Assembly (NCBI GenBank): GCA_022548915.1
Contig: JAKZES010000002.1
Location: 186,001-250,000 of the forward strand
Length of the DNA stretch: 64,000 bases
Direction: 5' to 3'
Origin: Verrucomicrobiaceae bacterium E54
GTDB lineage: Bacteria > Verrucomicrobiota > Verrucomicrobiia > Verrucomicrobiales > Akkermansiaceae
A model generated the notes under the pieces. The model was not told where the DNA came from and did no database searches. It saw only the letters and a program-made list of their open reading frames with translations. Both the position numbers and the translations under genes were made by a program. Of this stretch, positions 54,114-63,993 are shown in pieces. Position 1 is the stretch's first letter. Each line of letters starts with the position of its first letter.

Positions 54114-57100
54114 TCAGGGCAGCGGAACGAGCCGGGCGGGACGCAGGGTGACCGGGCCGATCAGGCCGGAGGGCTGCAGCGGGTCGGCGGCGGTCCAGTG
54201 CTTCCAGGTGGTGAAGGTGACGCGCTCCTTCGACGGACGCGGCCTGCCCTCGACGAACCAATCGGGCCAGCGGGCGAGTGCCTTGCCGTCCCACTCGCAG
54301 TCGTCGGGGTGCTGCTCGTCGCCGATGAGGCGGTTGATCCAGAGGTTGGTGACCTCGACCTCGAGCGTGTTGTCACCCGACTGGAGGGCCCCGCTCACCT
54401 CCACCCGGAACGGCGGATGCCACAAAACCCCGAGTTCCTTGCCGTTGAGGCGCACCTCGGCGATGACCTCGACTTCGCCGAGATCGAGCCACACCTCGCC
54501 GTCCCCGGCCCGGAAACCATCCGGAAGCTGGAAGCGGCACTTGTAGGTGGCGGTGCCGGAGAAATGTCGGATCCCCGGGTTGGGATGCTCGTTCCAGGCG
54601 ACGAGCGGATCGAAGACCGCCTCGTCGACCGCACCGCGGCCGGGCGGGAAGCGGACGGTCCACGCGCCGTCCAAGGCCAGGGGCGCGGGCAGGCCGGTGA
54701 CCTCGAGCGGCACGGTCTTTCCCGAAGCACGGTGCAGGGCGTGGCGACCGTTGTGCCACGCACGCAGGCTGACCTCGCCGGTTTCGTCGCCGAAGGGGAT
54801 CAAACTGTCTTTCGCCGGATCCGTGGCGCGCACGACGGGATCGGAATCCAGCGTGGCCGGATACGGCTCGCGGAACACGACGAACACCGACTTGCCGGGC
54901 GCCAGTTGAAGGGGCACCCGGACGTGGTCCTCTCCGGCGCTCCAGCCGGCGGCGGGCCGGAGGGTGGCGGTTTCGGCATCCCAGAATTCGGGCCGGCGAC
55001 CCGGGGCACGGAATCCGGCTACGAGACTCATCGTAGATTCGGACGGGTTCGAGACGAAGAAACTGTCGGCCCCGTCGTGCCGGCGGTGGATCCACTCGAC
55101 CGGGGTTTCCCCGGGCAACTCCAGCGCCGGGGCGATCCCCATCTCGGCCAGAGTTTCGACGACGCTGATCCCGGAGAAGACACGGCCCTTGCCGAAGCGG
55201 TTCGAGGCAACGGTCGTGCCGTCGCATTTCCCCCAAACCTCATCACCGATGGCGGCAAGCTCCTGCTCGGAAGCCGGGAAGTTCCCGTTGCTCGGCGTGT
55301 GCTGCGGCTTGGGACCGTGCACGGTCGCCCCGGCACGCACGAGCTCGCGCAACTTGCGGGCCTGGGCCGGGGTGTGGAAGGAGTGATTCGGCAGCACCAG
55401 CAGGCGGTAGCGTTTGCCGCAGGGGACCACGACGTCGCCATCGTCGACGGTGAGCCCGGCGAAAATGTCGGTGCCGCAGGAATCGTAGCCGTAGCCGGCC
55501 GCCGAGAGGTCCTCGCGGTGGGCGGCGCCGTTCGGCATCGCGTTTCCGGCGAAGACCAGCACGTCGGCCCCGAACTCGCCGTCCTGCAGCAGGAACTGGG
55601 AACGCCGGATGTAGTCGAGCCACGCCCGGCCCGGCTCCCACCAGGTCGTGGTGCGCTCGAAGTGGATGCCGTACTGGCCCATCGTCATGCCCGGCACGAC
55701 GTCGTCCCACGGTTGGTGGGCGTAGCGATGAAAGACGAAGCGGTTGATGCCGGCGGCCCACGCCCGGTCGCCAACGGTCTTCATCGAGCCCGGGTGGTTC
55801 GTCCATTTGCCGATGTCCGGGCCGGCGGTGAAGGCCTCGGCGGCGGCGATGCGGCGGCCGTGGGTGTGGGCGGCGGAGGCGGCGAGCCGCATCGAGAATG
55901 AGTACTTTCCGTTCGACCAGAACTCCGCCATCGGGATGTCCGCCTTGCCGCCGATCTGCAGCCCCTCGAAGCAGGAGGTGTAGGGCTCGGTGGTGAAGAG
56001 CAGGCCGTGCTCGTGGCAGAGCTGCGCCATGTGGCCGTAGTAGTTCTCGGCAAAGAGGTCGGCAATGGTGCGGCGGAAATCCCAGTAGAAACGCTCGGTG
56101 GTGGGACCGTCGGTGATGGCCCGCCCGGTCAGCGCCAGCAGGTAGGGCGACGGATCGTAGCCGCGGCGTTTCTCGAATTCCTCCTTCATCCGCGGTGTCC
56201 AGTGGTGGAGGCCGGCCTCGTAGCTGTCGATGGTGAGGTGCTTGAAGGCCTTGCCGACATGCGGGCCGAGATGATCGAGCAACGGCTGGATGCCGTGTTT
56301 CCAGTGCACCTCGAGCCCCTCGCGGCGCAGCTTGTCGACCTCGAGACCGGTGACGTAATCGGGTGCCGGCTTGTTGGTCATGCCGGTCGGCGTGTGACCG
56401 AGGCGGATGATCTTCCACCGGCCCGCAGGCGCCCGCCAGGTGAGCGTGCCACTCCGCTCGAAGCGCCCGGTGACGTTGATGATCCGATCGGCCGGAATGG
56501 CCGCCCCTTGAGGCAGCGGATTCAGCGCGGGCTGGCGTCCAGCCGGGCCGCCGCGCTGGCCGGACTTGCTCTGCCACTTGGGCATCCGGAAGCCGGTATC
56601 GAGCTCGGCCGGAACGGCATAGACCGCGATGTCGCGGTAGTGGCCGAGGGCCACCTCCGGTTGCGGGAGCTTCTCGCTGATGGTTCGACCGCCTTCGACG
56701 ACGATCTCGGACGACACCAGCTTCTGCATCGCCAGCTCGGGCGTGATCCACGGGCCGCCGGTGGTGCACCACCCGGCGCAGTTGTGCATGCCGAACTCAA
56801 GCCCGAGGCGCTGGCACTCGTCCGCCGCATGTTTCATCATCTCGAGCCATGCCGGCCCGAGGTAGTCGACCGCCCCGCGCGGCGTGTCGCAGTTGTGATG
56901 GGGTCCCGCGAGGAAGAAGATCATGGCCCCGCCGATGCCGGCCTGTTCCATCGCTTCAAGGTCGGTGGTGATGCCCTCGCGGGAAACGTTACCATTCATC
57001 CAGTGCCACCAGGTGTGCGGTCGGGCGGAGTCCGGAGGATTGCGGAAGCCGGCTTCGAGATCCGAAGCGGCAGCGGGAAACGCCAGCGCGGCGGCGAGCA

Positions 57101-57122
57101 GGTGGACGAGGAAAAACTTCAT
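54114..57122 (-). CDS. GH106-like glycoside hydrolase, second of two
   Basis: A 1002-residue exported protein (signal peptide about 1-19, AAA-SD). Its start (LEAGFRNPPDSARPHTWWHWMNGNVSREGITTDLEAMEQAGIGGAMIFF) is close to the family consensus and clearly related to, but different from, the gene after it. Both end with the same beta-sandwich phrasing (GKELGVLWHPPFRVEVSG, NLWINRLIGDEQHP). They probably arose by duplication and now serve different linkages. Confidence 0.87.
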   Translation of the reverse strand: MKFFLVHLLAAALAFPAAASDLEAGFRNPPDSARPHTWWHWMNGNVSREGITTDLEAMEQAGIGGAMIFFLAGPHHNCDTPRGAVDYLGPAWLEMMKHAADECQRLGLEFGMHNCAGWCTTGGPWITPELAMQKLVSSEIVVEGGRTISEKLPQPEVALGHYRDIAVYAVPAELDTGFRMPKWQSKSGQRGGPAGRQPALNPLPQGAAIPADRIINVTGRFERSGTLTWRAPAGRWKIIRLGHTPTGMTNKPAPDYVTGLEVDKLRREGLEVHWKHGIQPLLDHLGPHVGKAFKHLTIDSYEAGLHHWTPRMKEEFEKRRGYDPSPYLLALTGRAITDGPTTERFYWDFRRTIADLFAENYYGHMAQLCHEHGLLFTTEPYTSCFEGLQIGGKADIPMAEFWSNGKYSFSMRLAASAAHTHGRRIAAAEAFTAGPDIGKWTNHPGSMKTVGDRAWAAGINRFVFHRYAHQPWDDVVPGMTMGQYGIHFERTTTWWEPGRAWLDYIRRSQFLLQDGEFGADVLVFAGNAMPNGAAHREDLSAAGYGYDSCGTDIFAGLTVDDGDVVVPCGKRYRLLVLPNHSFHTPAQARKLRELVRAGATVHGPKPQHTPSNGNFPASEQELAAIGDEVWGKCDGTTVASNRFGKGRVFSGISVVETLAEMGIAPALELPGETPVEWIHRRHDGADSFFVSNPSESTMSLVAGFRAPGRRPEFWDAETATLRPAAGWSAGEDHVRVPLQLAPGKSVFVVFREPYPATLDSDPVVRATDPAKDSLIPFGDETGEVSLRAWHNGRHALHRASGKTVPLEVTGLPAPLALDGAWTVRFPPGRGAVDEAVFDPLVAWNEHPNPGIRHFSGTATYKCRFQLPDGFRAGDGEVWLDLGEVEVIAEVRLNGKELGVLWHPPFRVEVSGALQSGDNTLEVEVTNLWINRLIGDEQHPDDCEWDGKALARWPDWFVEGRPRPSKERVTFTTWKHWTAADPLQPSGLIGPVTLRPARLVPLP

Positions 57123-57159
57123 GGGGGAAAGCCCCCAACCCTACGCAGCGGCGACGCCG

Positions 57160-60100
57160 CTACTTCCACTCGCAAAGGCTGCTGACGTGATCCGCCGAGC
57201 CGTCGCGCAGCCAGCCGTCGAGCTGCGCGGGATCCTTGAGCTGCTGGCCGCGCAGGCGCGGGACGACGAAGTAGCCGGCACGCGCTTCCGGCAGCAGGCT
57301 CAGGTCGCCCCACAGCTTCTCGAACTGGGTCACCGGGAACACGTCCTCCTGGCCATGGCCCCAGCGCTTCTTCACGTCCTTGATCGTGATGTACGTCGGC
57401 AGGCGCTCGGCGAGTCCGCGCAGGCCGGCGGTGACCGCCGCTTCGTCGTCCGACAGGATCTGCTCCCGGGTCAGACCACACATCCCGAGGAAGTGGTCGA
57501 GATCGATCCAGGTCGTCAGGGAGTTGTAGTACGAAAGCGCGAATTCGCATTCCTCGTCGGGCATCGCGAGTCCCTCGACGAGGCGCGGACGACCATCGAC
57601 CCGGGCCAGGCCGCCGCCGCGGTCCTCGAGCCGGCGGGTGATGACCTCGTAGGTGAGGCCGTGGCCCGACCGGCGGTGAAGCCCGAGCAGCACCGGATCG
57701 GCATCGGCCCCGAGGGTGTCGATGTTGTGAAGCAGCAACGTCCGCAACTGCGGGCGGTCCTCCAGCAGACCGCGCAGGGTGCCGTTGAGGATCAGGTTCG
57801 GGACCTCGAAAAAGTGGCCGACCGGATGCAGGCACTGGAGCGGCAGGTTGTCGGTGTAGTCCGAGGCCTCACCCGCGGACTTCGCCCAATGGATGAGTGC
57901 GGCGCGGCCCGAGTCGCGGACCTTCTGCTGCTGCTCATCGAGGACCTGCTGCGGCATTTCCTCCCAGGCGAAGCGCAGGTCGCGCTCGGTGGGCACCATC
58001 CGCAGCCCGACCGATCGACCCGGCGAGACGACCAGGGGACCTTCGTAGCCGTAGTTGCCGACGCTTTCGAGGAAGGCCTGCGTGGGTCCGGTGGTCAGGT
58101 AGGAGGTGGTGAAAAGGTGCGGAAGGGGCGCGCCGAAGCGGCGGCCGATCCGACGCGACTTGGCGAGGTGCGTCTCGATGAAAGTACGATAGGCACCGTC
58201 GATCGGCGCGAAGGGGTTGAGCGCCTTGCAGGTGCCCGCACCCCCGGTCCAGCGCGATCCGGCGCCGGCGGCGAGGCTGACCACCGCCACCTCGCCGGCC
58301 CCGAGGGCCGCCGCTCCGATGCGTTCCGCCTCCTCGAGGTCGTGCCGCGCCGCCGCCTCGGGCGATGAGACATCCATCACATCCTCCGCCCGCACGTCCT
58401 CGATCACGGTCGCGGGCGAAAGCCGGTTCTGGGCCAGACCGATGCGACCCGCCCGCAGGTCCGCGCGGATCTGCTCGTGCAGCTTGGAGTCGAAGCCGTG
58501 AGCCTCGAGCATGCCTGCCAGGCTGCCGTTCCCGCCGGACTCGCCTTTCCCCTCCTCCGAATCCCCCCCCTGCGGCGCGGTCAGCCGGTGATAGCCCGCC
58601 GGCAGCGCGGCGTGGCCGTCGTGACGGAGGTCGGCGGTGGTGCCGTCCGGATTGATCGCGAAATCGTAAACGACCGGATCCATGGCGAAGGGCAGCGCGT
58701 ACTGCAGCCGCGACTTGGCCTCGCTCATGATCTCCTGCATCGCCTCCTGAGCCTCGGCCTTGCGCTGCGGCGCGAAGATGAACCCCATGCCGCCGCCGGA
58801 CATCCCGCCAAGCATCCAGAAGCCCCAGAAATCGTCACCGAACCTTTCCTCGGCCCGGGCGATCAGGGTTTCGGTGAAAAGGTTGGTCGCCCACGGAATG
58901 ATGGTCTGGATCGGCCCGCGGAAATTCCGCATGGTCGCCCGACCCAAGGTGCGGATGTCGCCACGCTTCAGCGCATCGATCAGCTCCTCCAACAGCTCGA
59001 GCGCCTCCTGCCGGCCGCTCCACTCCTTGCCGGAGCGGAGCAGGTATTTCTCGGTGACCATCTCGAGGATGGGGCCGACGTTCTGGGCCATGCCGCCGTG
59101 AACCAGCACCAACGAATCCTGCAGCGCGCGGCGGGCGCTGTCGGGAATCTCATTCTCGTCGAAAACATGGTGCGAGGGCATCAAGCGCCCGCGGGAAATG
59201 CCGAACTCGGGATCATCCTCGCCGGCGGTCTCGCCGGTGATCAGCTTGATCCCCGGCCACACGCCGCCCGAATCCTGCCAGCCGCCGCCCGAGCCGCCGA
59301 TCCACTCGCCGAGAATCGCCCGCGCCAGCACCAGCCGGCGCTCGCTTTCCTCGAGCGGACCGGTCAGCGAGCGCGTCTGGCCGGTGGCCCGCATCAGCAC
59401 CCCGATGAGCGCCGCGAGCAGGTTGGTCGAAACGGCCAGACGTGACCCCTTCGGGATGTCGTTGACCGATGACACCAGCTCGATCCCGCGGCCCTTGCCG
59501 ACGAGACGCTCGAGCAGGCGCTCCAGGCGCTTGCCGCTGCCCTCGATGCCCGGCGGCACGATGCCCGCCGCGATCACCGCCGCCTTGAGCAGGCCGAGGT
59601 AGTCCTTCGCAAAGTCGAAGACCTCGCCGAGATTGTCGATCCGCGCCGTCGCCTTCAGATCGACCGAATGCAGCACGATCACCGGCTCGTCGATCACGCG
59701 CAGGTAGGCCTCGACCGGCGGCTTGGTTTCCTGATCCCGGCCATGCACGCCGAGATCGACGGAGACATTCAGCACCCGCGCCCCCTCGGGGTAGTCCATG
59801 CCGAGGAAGAAGATGTCCGACCAGCCGCTGTGGGAAAGATCCATCCGCACCGGCGTCCGCTCGCGCAGCACGGGATGCCCGCCCGCTCCCGGCTCCAGCA
59901 TTTCCCTGCGCATCTTCAGCGGATGGTCCGCCGGGTGACCCATGCGGAACATCCACTGGTTGCCGCGCACCGTGCGCACCGATCGGCGCACCTGGTCGGC
60001 GAGCGTCTGGAAGGCCAGTTCGTGGTAGGCCGAAGCCAGGGCCGACGACAGCGCATCGCCCGGGCCCTCGGCGGCGACCGCCTCCAGGAAGCCGTCAATG

Positions 60101-60408
60101 GCCTCGGCAAACCGCCGCCTCAGGAGGTACTCGTAGGCCGCGAAGGGAATCCGCCCGACTTTTCCCGCCGGCAATTTCGGCGGCAGGTGGAAACGGTGGA
60201 TGGCGTAGAGGAAGAACAAGGCCCGGACCCGCTCGTAGAGATTCTCCGCGTCGCGCCGAAAGGCATCCAGCTCGGCGCACTCGGCGAGCAGCCCCCCGGC
60301 ATCGAGTTCCCGGCACACTTCGGCGAGATCGGTGTCGCGCCGCGACGGGTCGCCGGTCGTGATGATCCCGACCAGGCGCGACTTCGAAGATGATGACGAT
60401 GAACTCAT
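57160..60408 (-). CDS. GHMP-kinase / UDPGP-type nucleotidyltransferase fusion
   Basis: A 1082-residue cytosolic bifunctional protein. The N-terminal part (to about 560) is a GHMP sugar-kinase: a fold-type opening, the ATP motif [17 protein letters not shown] (G321 to T328) and the C-terminal [10 protein letters not shown] (about 535). The C-terminal part (about 690-1060) is a UDP-sugar pyrophosphorylase with [19 protein letters not shown] (about 711-725). The usual kinase motif PxGSGLGSS is changed to KGSRLAVST, so kinase activity is uncertain. Such an enzyme would phosphorylate a sugar and load it on a nucleotide, like bacterial FKP but in the opposite domain order. Coupled (ATGA) to the next gene. 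Confidence 0.75.
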   Translation of the reverse strand: MSSSSSSSKSRLVGIITTGDPSRRDTDLAEVCRELDAGGLLAECAELDAFRRDAENLYERVRALFFLYAIHRFHLPPKLPAGKVGRIPFAAYEYLLRRRFAEAIDGFLEAVAAEGPGDALSSALASAYHELAFQTLADQVRRSVRTVRGNQWMFRMGHPADHPLKMRREMLEPGAGGHPVLRERTPVRMDLSHSGWSDIFFLGMDYPEGARVLNVSVDLGVHGRDQETKPPVEAYLRVIDEPVIVLHSVDLKATARIDNLGEVFDFAKDYLGLLKAAVIAAGIVPPGIEGSGKRLERLLERLVGKGRGIELVSSVNDIPKGSRLAVSTNLLAALIGVLMRATGQTRSLTGPLEESERRLVLARAILGEWIGGSGGGWQDSGGVWPGIKLITGETAGEDDPEFGISRGRLMPSHHVFDENEIPDSARRALQDSLVLVHGGMAQNVGPILEMVTEKYLLRSGKEWSGRQEALELLEELIDALKRGDIRTLGRATMRNFRGPIQTIIPWATNLFTETLIARAEERFGDDFWGFWMLGGMSGGGMGFIFAPQRKAEAQEAMQEIMSEAKSRLQYALPFAMDPVVYDFAINPDGTTADLRHDGHAALPAGYHRLTAPQGGDSEEGKGESGGNGSLAGMLEAHGFDSKLHEQIRADLRAGRIGLAQNRLSPATVIEDVRAEDVMDVSSPEAAARHDLEEAERIGAAALGAGEVAVVSLAAGAGSRWTGGAGTCKALNPFAPIDGAYRTFIETHLAKSRRIGRRFGAPLPHLFTTSYLTTGPTQAFLESVGNYGYEGPLVVSPGRSVGLRMVPTERDLRFAWEEMPQQVLDEQQQKVRDSGRAALIHWAKSAGEASDYTDNLPLQCLHPVGHFFEVPNLILNGTLRGLLEDRPQLRTLLLHNIDTLGADADPVLLGLHRRSGHGLTYEVITRRLEDRGGGLARVDGRPRLVEGLAMPDEECEFALSYYNSLTTWIDLDHFLGMCGLTREQILSDDEAAVTAGLRGLAERLPTYITIKDVKKRWGHGQEDVFPVTQFEKLWGDLSLLPEARAGYFVVPRLRGQQLKDPAQLDGWLRDGSADHVSSLCEWK

Positions 60409-61250
60409 GCCCGCGAATTGGCCGTCGTCTCGATCAGCATGGTCAGAATCTCGTCCCGGTGCGGACCGGCGAGCGCCAGCGACAACTGCGCCCGCAGGAG
60501 TCCGTAGCGTTCGCCGATGTTGAAACGCTGGCCGTCGATCTCGACGGCGAGGTATTTCTCGGAGCGGGCGAGCTCCGCAAGCGTCGGGGTCAACCCCAGC
60601 GTCTCACCTTCCGAAAGGGCCGCCACCTGCCGGTCGAGGCGCTCCATCACCGCCGGGGTCAGCGCGTGGATGCCGAAAAAGCAGTAGTAGTTCCCCGCCC
60701 GCAGGCCGGAGACGAACAGCTCCTGCTCGGCCAGGGTGGGGGTCGGTTTCTCGACCATGTTGGCGACCTCGATGATCGAGGGCGAGGCCGGCACCCGCCG
60801 CCCGCCGATCGTGCCGTAAAGGTGCAGCTGGCTTTCATGCGTCGGCTGCACGCCGGACACACAGCCCGTGTGGGTCGCGGCGACGGCGAGAAGCTGCGCC
60901 ACGCAGGAAGTCTCCCGGCGGCTTTGGAAAAGGTGGTCGCCCACCAGCAGCACGAAAGGGTCGTCCGCGGTGAAATTTCGGGCCATCCAGACGGCATGGC
61001 CATATCCCCGGGGCTCGGCCTGCTCGATCAGCGTCAGTCGCTCGCCATGGGGGCCCGCCGCCCGGAGATACGCGTCCCGGGTTCCCGGGCAGATCACCAC
61101 CGCCGCTTCTTCGAGACCGGCGGCAAAAAGGTCATCCAGTAGAATTTCAAGGGCCGGACGGGACATCCCCTCCGGATCGACCAAGGTCTGGAGCGGCAGG
61201 TGCGACTCGGCCGGACTGGCCGCCGTCACCACGGCTTTGCGCAATTTCAT
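60405..61250 (-). CDS. GalU-like sugar-1-phosphate nucleotidyltransferase family protein
   Basis: A 281-residue protein with the UTP-glucose-1-phosphate uridylyltransferase fold: [49 protein letters not shown] and [10 protein letters not shown]. The GxGTRxxP nucleotide motif near the N-terminus is replaced by [11 protein letters not shown], so classical catalysis is doubtful; related Verrucomicrobial and Planctomycetal proteins share this change. It overlaps the fusion gene by 4 nt and may work with it. Confidence 0.72.
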   Translation of the reverse strand: MKLRKAVVTAASPAESHLPLQTLVDPEGMSRPALEILLDDLFAAGLEEAAVVICPGTRDAYLRAAGPHGERLTLIEQAEPRGYGHAVWMARNFTADDPFVLLVGDHLFQSRRETSCVAQLLAVAATHTGCVSGVQPTHESQLHLYGTIGGRRVPASPSIIEVANMVEKPTPTLAEQELFVSGLRAGNYYCFFGIHALTPAVMERLDRQVAALSEGETLGLTPTLAELARSEKYLAVEIDGQRFNIGERYGLLRAQLSLALAGPHRDEILTMLIETTANSRA

Positions 61251-61340
61251 GAGGGGATCTTTCTCATCGTCCGGGAATGTGCAATCCGCATTCCTGTCCG
61301 TGGCTGACGCTTCCAGCGGCAGGCCGTGGCTGCGGCTTCC

Positions 61341-61505
61341 CTTGTCTCGCCGGAGCCTCGGCGAAGGCGGCAGCCGCAGGATCGTGACCGTGGCTTCCAG
61401 CCGCGGAGTCCATTCCGGCCGTGGAGTCCTCCCCGCAGTCCATGACCGCGGCCTCCCTTCGCACGCCGAAGCCTTGGCGAAGGAAGCAGCGGCAGGATTC
61501 CTGAC
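61341..61505. repeat. pair of approximately 48-nt direct repeats in a gene-free gap
   Basis: Copy A 61341-61389 and copy B 61458-61505 share the frame CTTnnnnCGCCGnAGCC, then GGCGAAGG, GCAGCnGCAGG and TGAC. A third copy is at 63211-63259. The gap 61251-61600 contains no gene that I can support, only these units and similar GC-rich segments (for example GTGGCTTCCAGCC). Confidence 0.7.
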
Positions 61506-61600
61506 GAGGCGGCTGAAAGCCACCAAGACGGCCTGCGGCAAGGATGCCGCAGCCACCCGCGTTCCATGAAGGACTCTCCCGGTCCACACGTATCCCTGCC

Positions 61601-63184
61601 ATGACCCTCCGCCGCACCCTGCTCGCCCTCGCGCTGCTTCTTCCCACAGGCCATGCCCCCGCCGCGACACCCGACGAACCCGAAACCATCAAGGCCTACT
61701 GCCTCGACTTCAACTGGGTCCCGACGAACCGCCGCGGCAAACCCTTCGCCAAACCGGGTCAATGGGCGGGCGCCGACCCCGCCGCCCACGTCGAGTGGTA
61801 CAAGACCATCGGCGCCAACGTGATCCAGACCTTCTGCGTCTCCACCAATGGCTACGCCTGGTATAAGGACGGCTTCGTGCCGGAGCAACCCGGCCTGAAG
61901 CACGACTTCCTCCCCGAGGTCGTCAAGCTCGGCCACGCCGAGGGCATGCAGGTCTTCGGCTACTTCTGCATCGCCTCCAATCCCCGCTGGGCCGAGCTGC
62001 ACCCCGAGCAGAGCTACGGCAGCCCGACCACCTACCACATCCCCTACACTGACGAGTATCTCGACTTCCTCTCGAAATCGATCGGCGACGCGGTCAAGCG
62101 GACCGGCATCGACGGCTTCATGATCGACTGGGTGTGGATGCCGAAACGCCAATCCACCGAAGGCAAGTGGCTCGACTGCGAAAAGAAGCTCTACCAGCAA
62201 CTCATGGGCGAACCCTTTCCCGGCGAGGACAAGCTGACTCCGGCCCAGGACACCGCCTACAGCCGCAAGGCCATCGACCGCTGCTGGAAGGCCATCCGCA
62301 AGGCCGCCAAGGACGCGAACCCCGACTGCAAGATATGGCTGACCGTCAACCACATCAACCACCCGCACGTCGTCAATTCGGACATGTACCGGGAGGCCGA
62401 CTGGCTGATGAACGAGGCCGGCAGCGTCGAGGCGATCCGCAAGGTCGAGCCGATGGTCGGCGAGGACACCCGGATGATCACCTGCATGGCGCTGTGGAAC
62501 GGCCAGGACGCCTCGGTCGCGGTGCCCGAGGCGATGGAGGCCGGTATCGGGCTCTACGGCTTCACCGCCCCGCGCAACAACGATGGCCTCGTGCCCCTCG
62601 ACAAGATCTTCTCGCGCCAGGTCTTCGAGCTCAGCGGCGACGACCGCAACATCGCCGTCCTCGCCCGTGCCTACCACGGCATGTCGGTCCACGCGCTGTG
62701 GCAGGATGGCCGCTTCGTCGAACCGGAGAATCCCCCGCCCTTCCGCATCTCGCTCAAGGGCCGCGGCCGCGGCATGCAGGACACCGCCCGGATCGACAGC
62801 GCGGCGGACGAGGCATCCGTCACCATCCGTTCCCCCTACAGCAAGGGCCGCGGCGTGCTCGTGCGGGGTGCCGCGAAGTGGCCATCGAAGCTCTCCATCC
62901 GTTTCCACAAGAAGGAAGGCGAAGCCGTCACCTCCACCCAGTTCCGCATCGCCAACGGGTCGGTCGGTCTCGGCGTCACGCTGGATGATCCGGCAATCGT
63001 GACCTCCGGCCCTGTGGAAGGCGGCCTCGATCTCGGCCGCGGCTGGGACGCGGACTTTCTCAAGGACGCGGAGGCTCCCAAAGACTCACCCAGCATCCAG
63101 CAGACCACCGAGATTCTCGAAATCGTCATTCCCGCCGCCATGACCCGCGGAAATCCGGAGGTCATTGCCTTCGAATGGGAATGA
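61601..63184 (+). CDS. exported TIM-barrel glycoside-hydrolase-like protein
   Basis: A 527-residue protein with a signal peptide (about 1-21). The barrel strands are legible: IKAYCLDFNWVP, ANVIQTFCVSTNGY, QVFGYFCIASNP, DGFMIDWVWMP (D176, where GH29-like enzymes place the nucleophile) and ITCMALWNG. A beta-sandwich tail follows (about 400-527). It resembles alpha-L-fucosidase-type barrels, but I cannot assign the family with confidence. It lies divergent from the sugar-nucleotide pair. Confidence 0.65.
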   Translation: MTLRRTLLALALLLPTGHAPAATPDEPETIKAYCLDFNWVPTNRRGKPFAKPGQWAGADPAAHVEWYKTIGANVIQTFCVSTNGYAWYKDGFVPEQPGLKHDFLPEVVKLGHAEGMQVFGYFCIASNPRWAELHPEQSYGSPTTYHIPYTDEYLDFLSKSIGDAVKRTGIDGFMIDWVWMPKRQSTEGKWLDCEKKLYQQLMGEPFPGEDKLTPAQDTAYSRKAIDRCWKAIRKAAKDANPDCKIWLTVNHINHPHVVNSDMYREADWLMNEAGSVEAIRKVEPMVGEDTRMITCMALWNGQDASVAVPEAMEAGIGLYGFTAPRNNDGLVPLDKIFSRQVFELSGDDRNIAVLARAYHGMSVHALWQDGRFVEPENPPPFRISLKGRGRGMQDTARIDSAADEASVTIRSPYSKGRGVLVRGAAKWPSKLSIRFHKKEGEAVTSTQFRIANGSVGLGVTLDDPAIVTSGPVEGGLDLGRGWDADFLKDAEAPKDSPSIQQTTEILEIVIPAAMTRGNPEVIAFEWE

Positions 63185-63210
63185 TGCCACCCGGCGACAC
63201 TGACACTTGC

Positions 63211-63259
63211 CTTGGCCCTCGTAGCCTTGGCGGAGTGGGAAGCCGCAGTTCCCCTGACC
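63211..63259. repeat. third copy of the 48-nt repeat
   Basis: Reads CTTGG, then CGTAGCCTTGGCGGAG, AGCCGCAG and CCCCTGACC. It shares the core of copies A and B near 61.4 kb and lies directly between two convergent genes. Confidence 0.65.
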
Positions 63260-63260
63260 C

Positions 63261-63716
63261 TCACCTGGCCGACCCCGAACCACCAGCGACCTCCAACAGG
63301 CTCCAGCGCAGTCCGTGGGTCTCGTAGCGGCCGAACCCTCGATCGAAGGTCGCCAGCTCGTGCTTCGCCGCGATGGCGAAGGCCGCCAGATAGGCATCCG
63401 TCCACCAAAGACCGTGTGGCTCGGGCGATTCCCCTGCCGCCGGGAAAAGATCCCCCAATCCCGTCGGCTCCGCCTCGAACAGAATCCCCTCCTGCCGTTG
63501 CAGGTGCACCACCAAGCTCGCCGCCTCGCGGTTGCTCAGGACATCGGCTCCGAGGATCACGGGATTGGTCAGGTGCCGCAGCAGCGCCAACTGCGTCACC
63601 CGGCACAGCACCAGATCCTCCTCCCCGCCGGCCACCCAGGCCCGCGCGGCCGCCGCTGCGATGTGACCGTCCCACACCAGCGGGAGCCACACGTTAACGT
63701 CCAAAAATCTCGCCAT
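63261..63716 (-). CDS. vapC: PIN-domain toxin VapC
   Basis: A 151-residue PIN-domain RNase. The acidic residues are in FLDVNVWLP (D6), WWTDAYLAAFA and TFDRGF; WTDAYL is a recognisable PIN motif. VapC toxins cut specific RNAs, often tRNA, and are held by VapB. The start overlaps vapB by 23 nt. It is the second gene of the pair, in the usual antitoxin-first order. Confidence 0.88.
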   Translation of the reverse strand: MARFLDVNVWLPLVWDGHIAAAAARAWVAGGEEDLVLCRVTQLALLRHLTNPVILGADVLSNREAASLVVHLQRQEGILFEAEPTGLGDLFPAAGESPEPHGLWWTDAYLAAFAIAAKHELATFDRGFGRYETHGLRWSLLEVAGGSGSAR

Positions 63717-63993
63717 GCCGCTGCTCGTCATCCTCCAGTTCCTTCAATTTCTCGAGGGCGATGACCGCCTCGCCCGGCCGTGCGGAGCGGACCACCGGCA
63801 CGACAAAGCGGCCCGCCCGCTCGATTCCCACCCGCGCAGGCAACTCCGGGGCCGCATCGGTCCCGTTCTCGGCCAGACCCAAGTGCCGACGCAGGGCTTC
63901 ATTCACCACATCCTTCAGCTTGCGCCCATCCAGCGCCGCCTGAGCCCGCACCCGCCGCAACAGGCCTTCGGGAATATCCACCGTCGTCCTCAT
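63694..63993 (-). CDS. vapB: VapB-type antitoxin
   Basis: A 99-residue protein with an N-terminal ribbon-helix-helix-like DNA-binding segment (RTTVDIPEGLLRRVRAQAALDGRKLKDVVNEALRRHL) and a C-terminal, acidic, toxin-binding tail (EKLKELEDDEQRHGE). It would repress the vapBC promoter, which lies beyond the right edge. Only 7 nt of upstream DNA are in the window. Confidence 0.85.
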   Translation of the reverse strand: MRTTVDIPEGLLRRVRAQAALDGRKLKDVVNEALRRHLGLAENGTDAAPELPARVGIERAGRFVVPVVRSARPGEAVIALEKLKELEDDEQRHGEIFGR

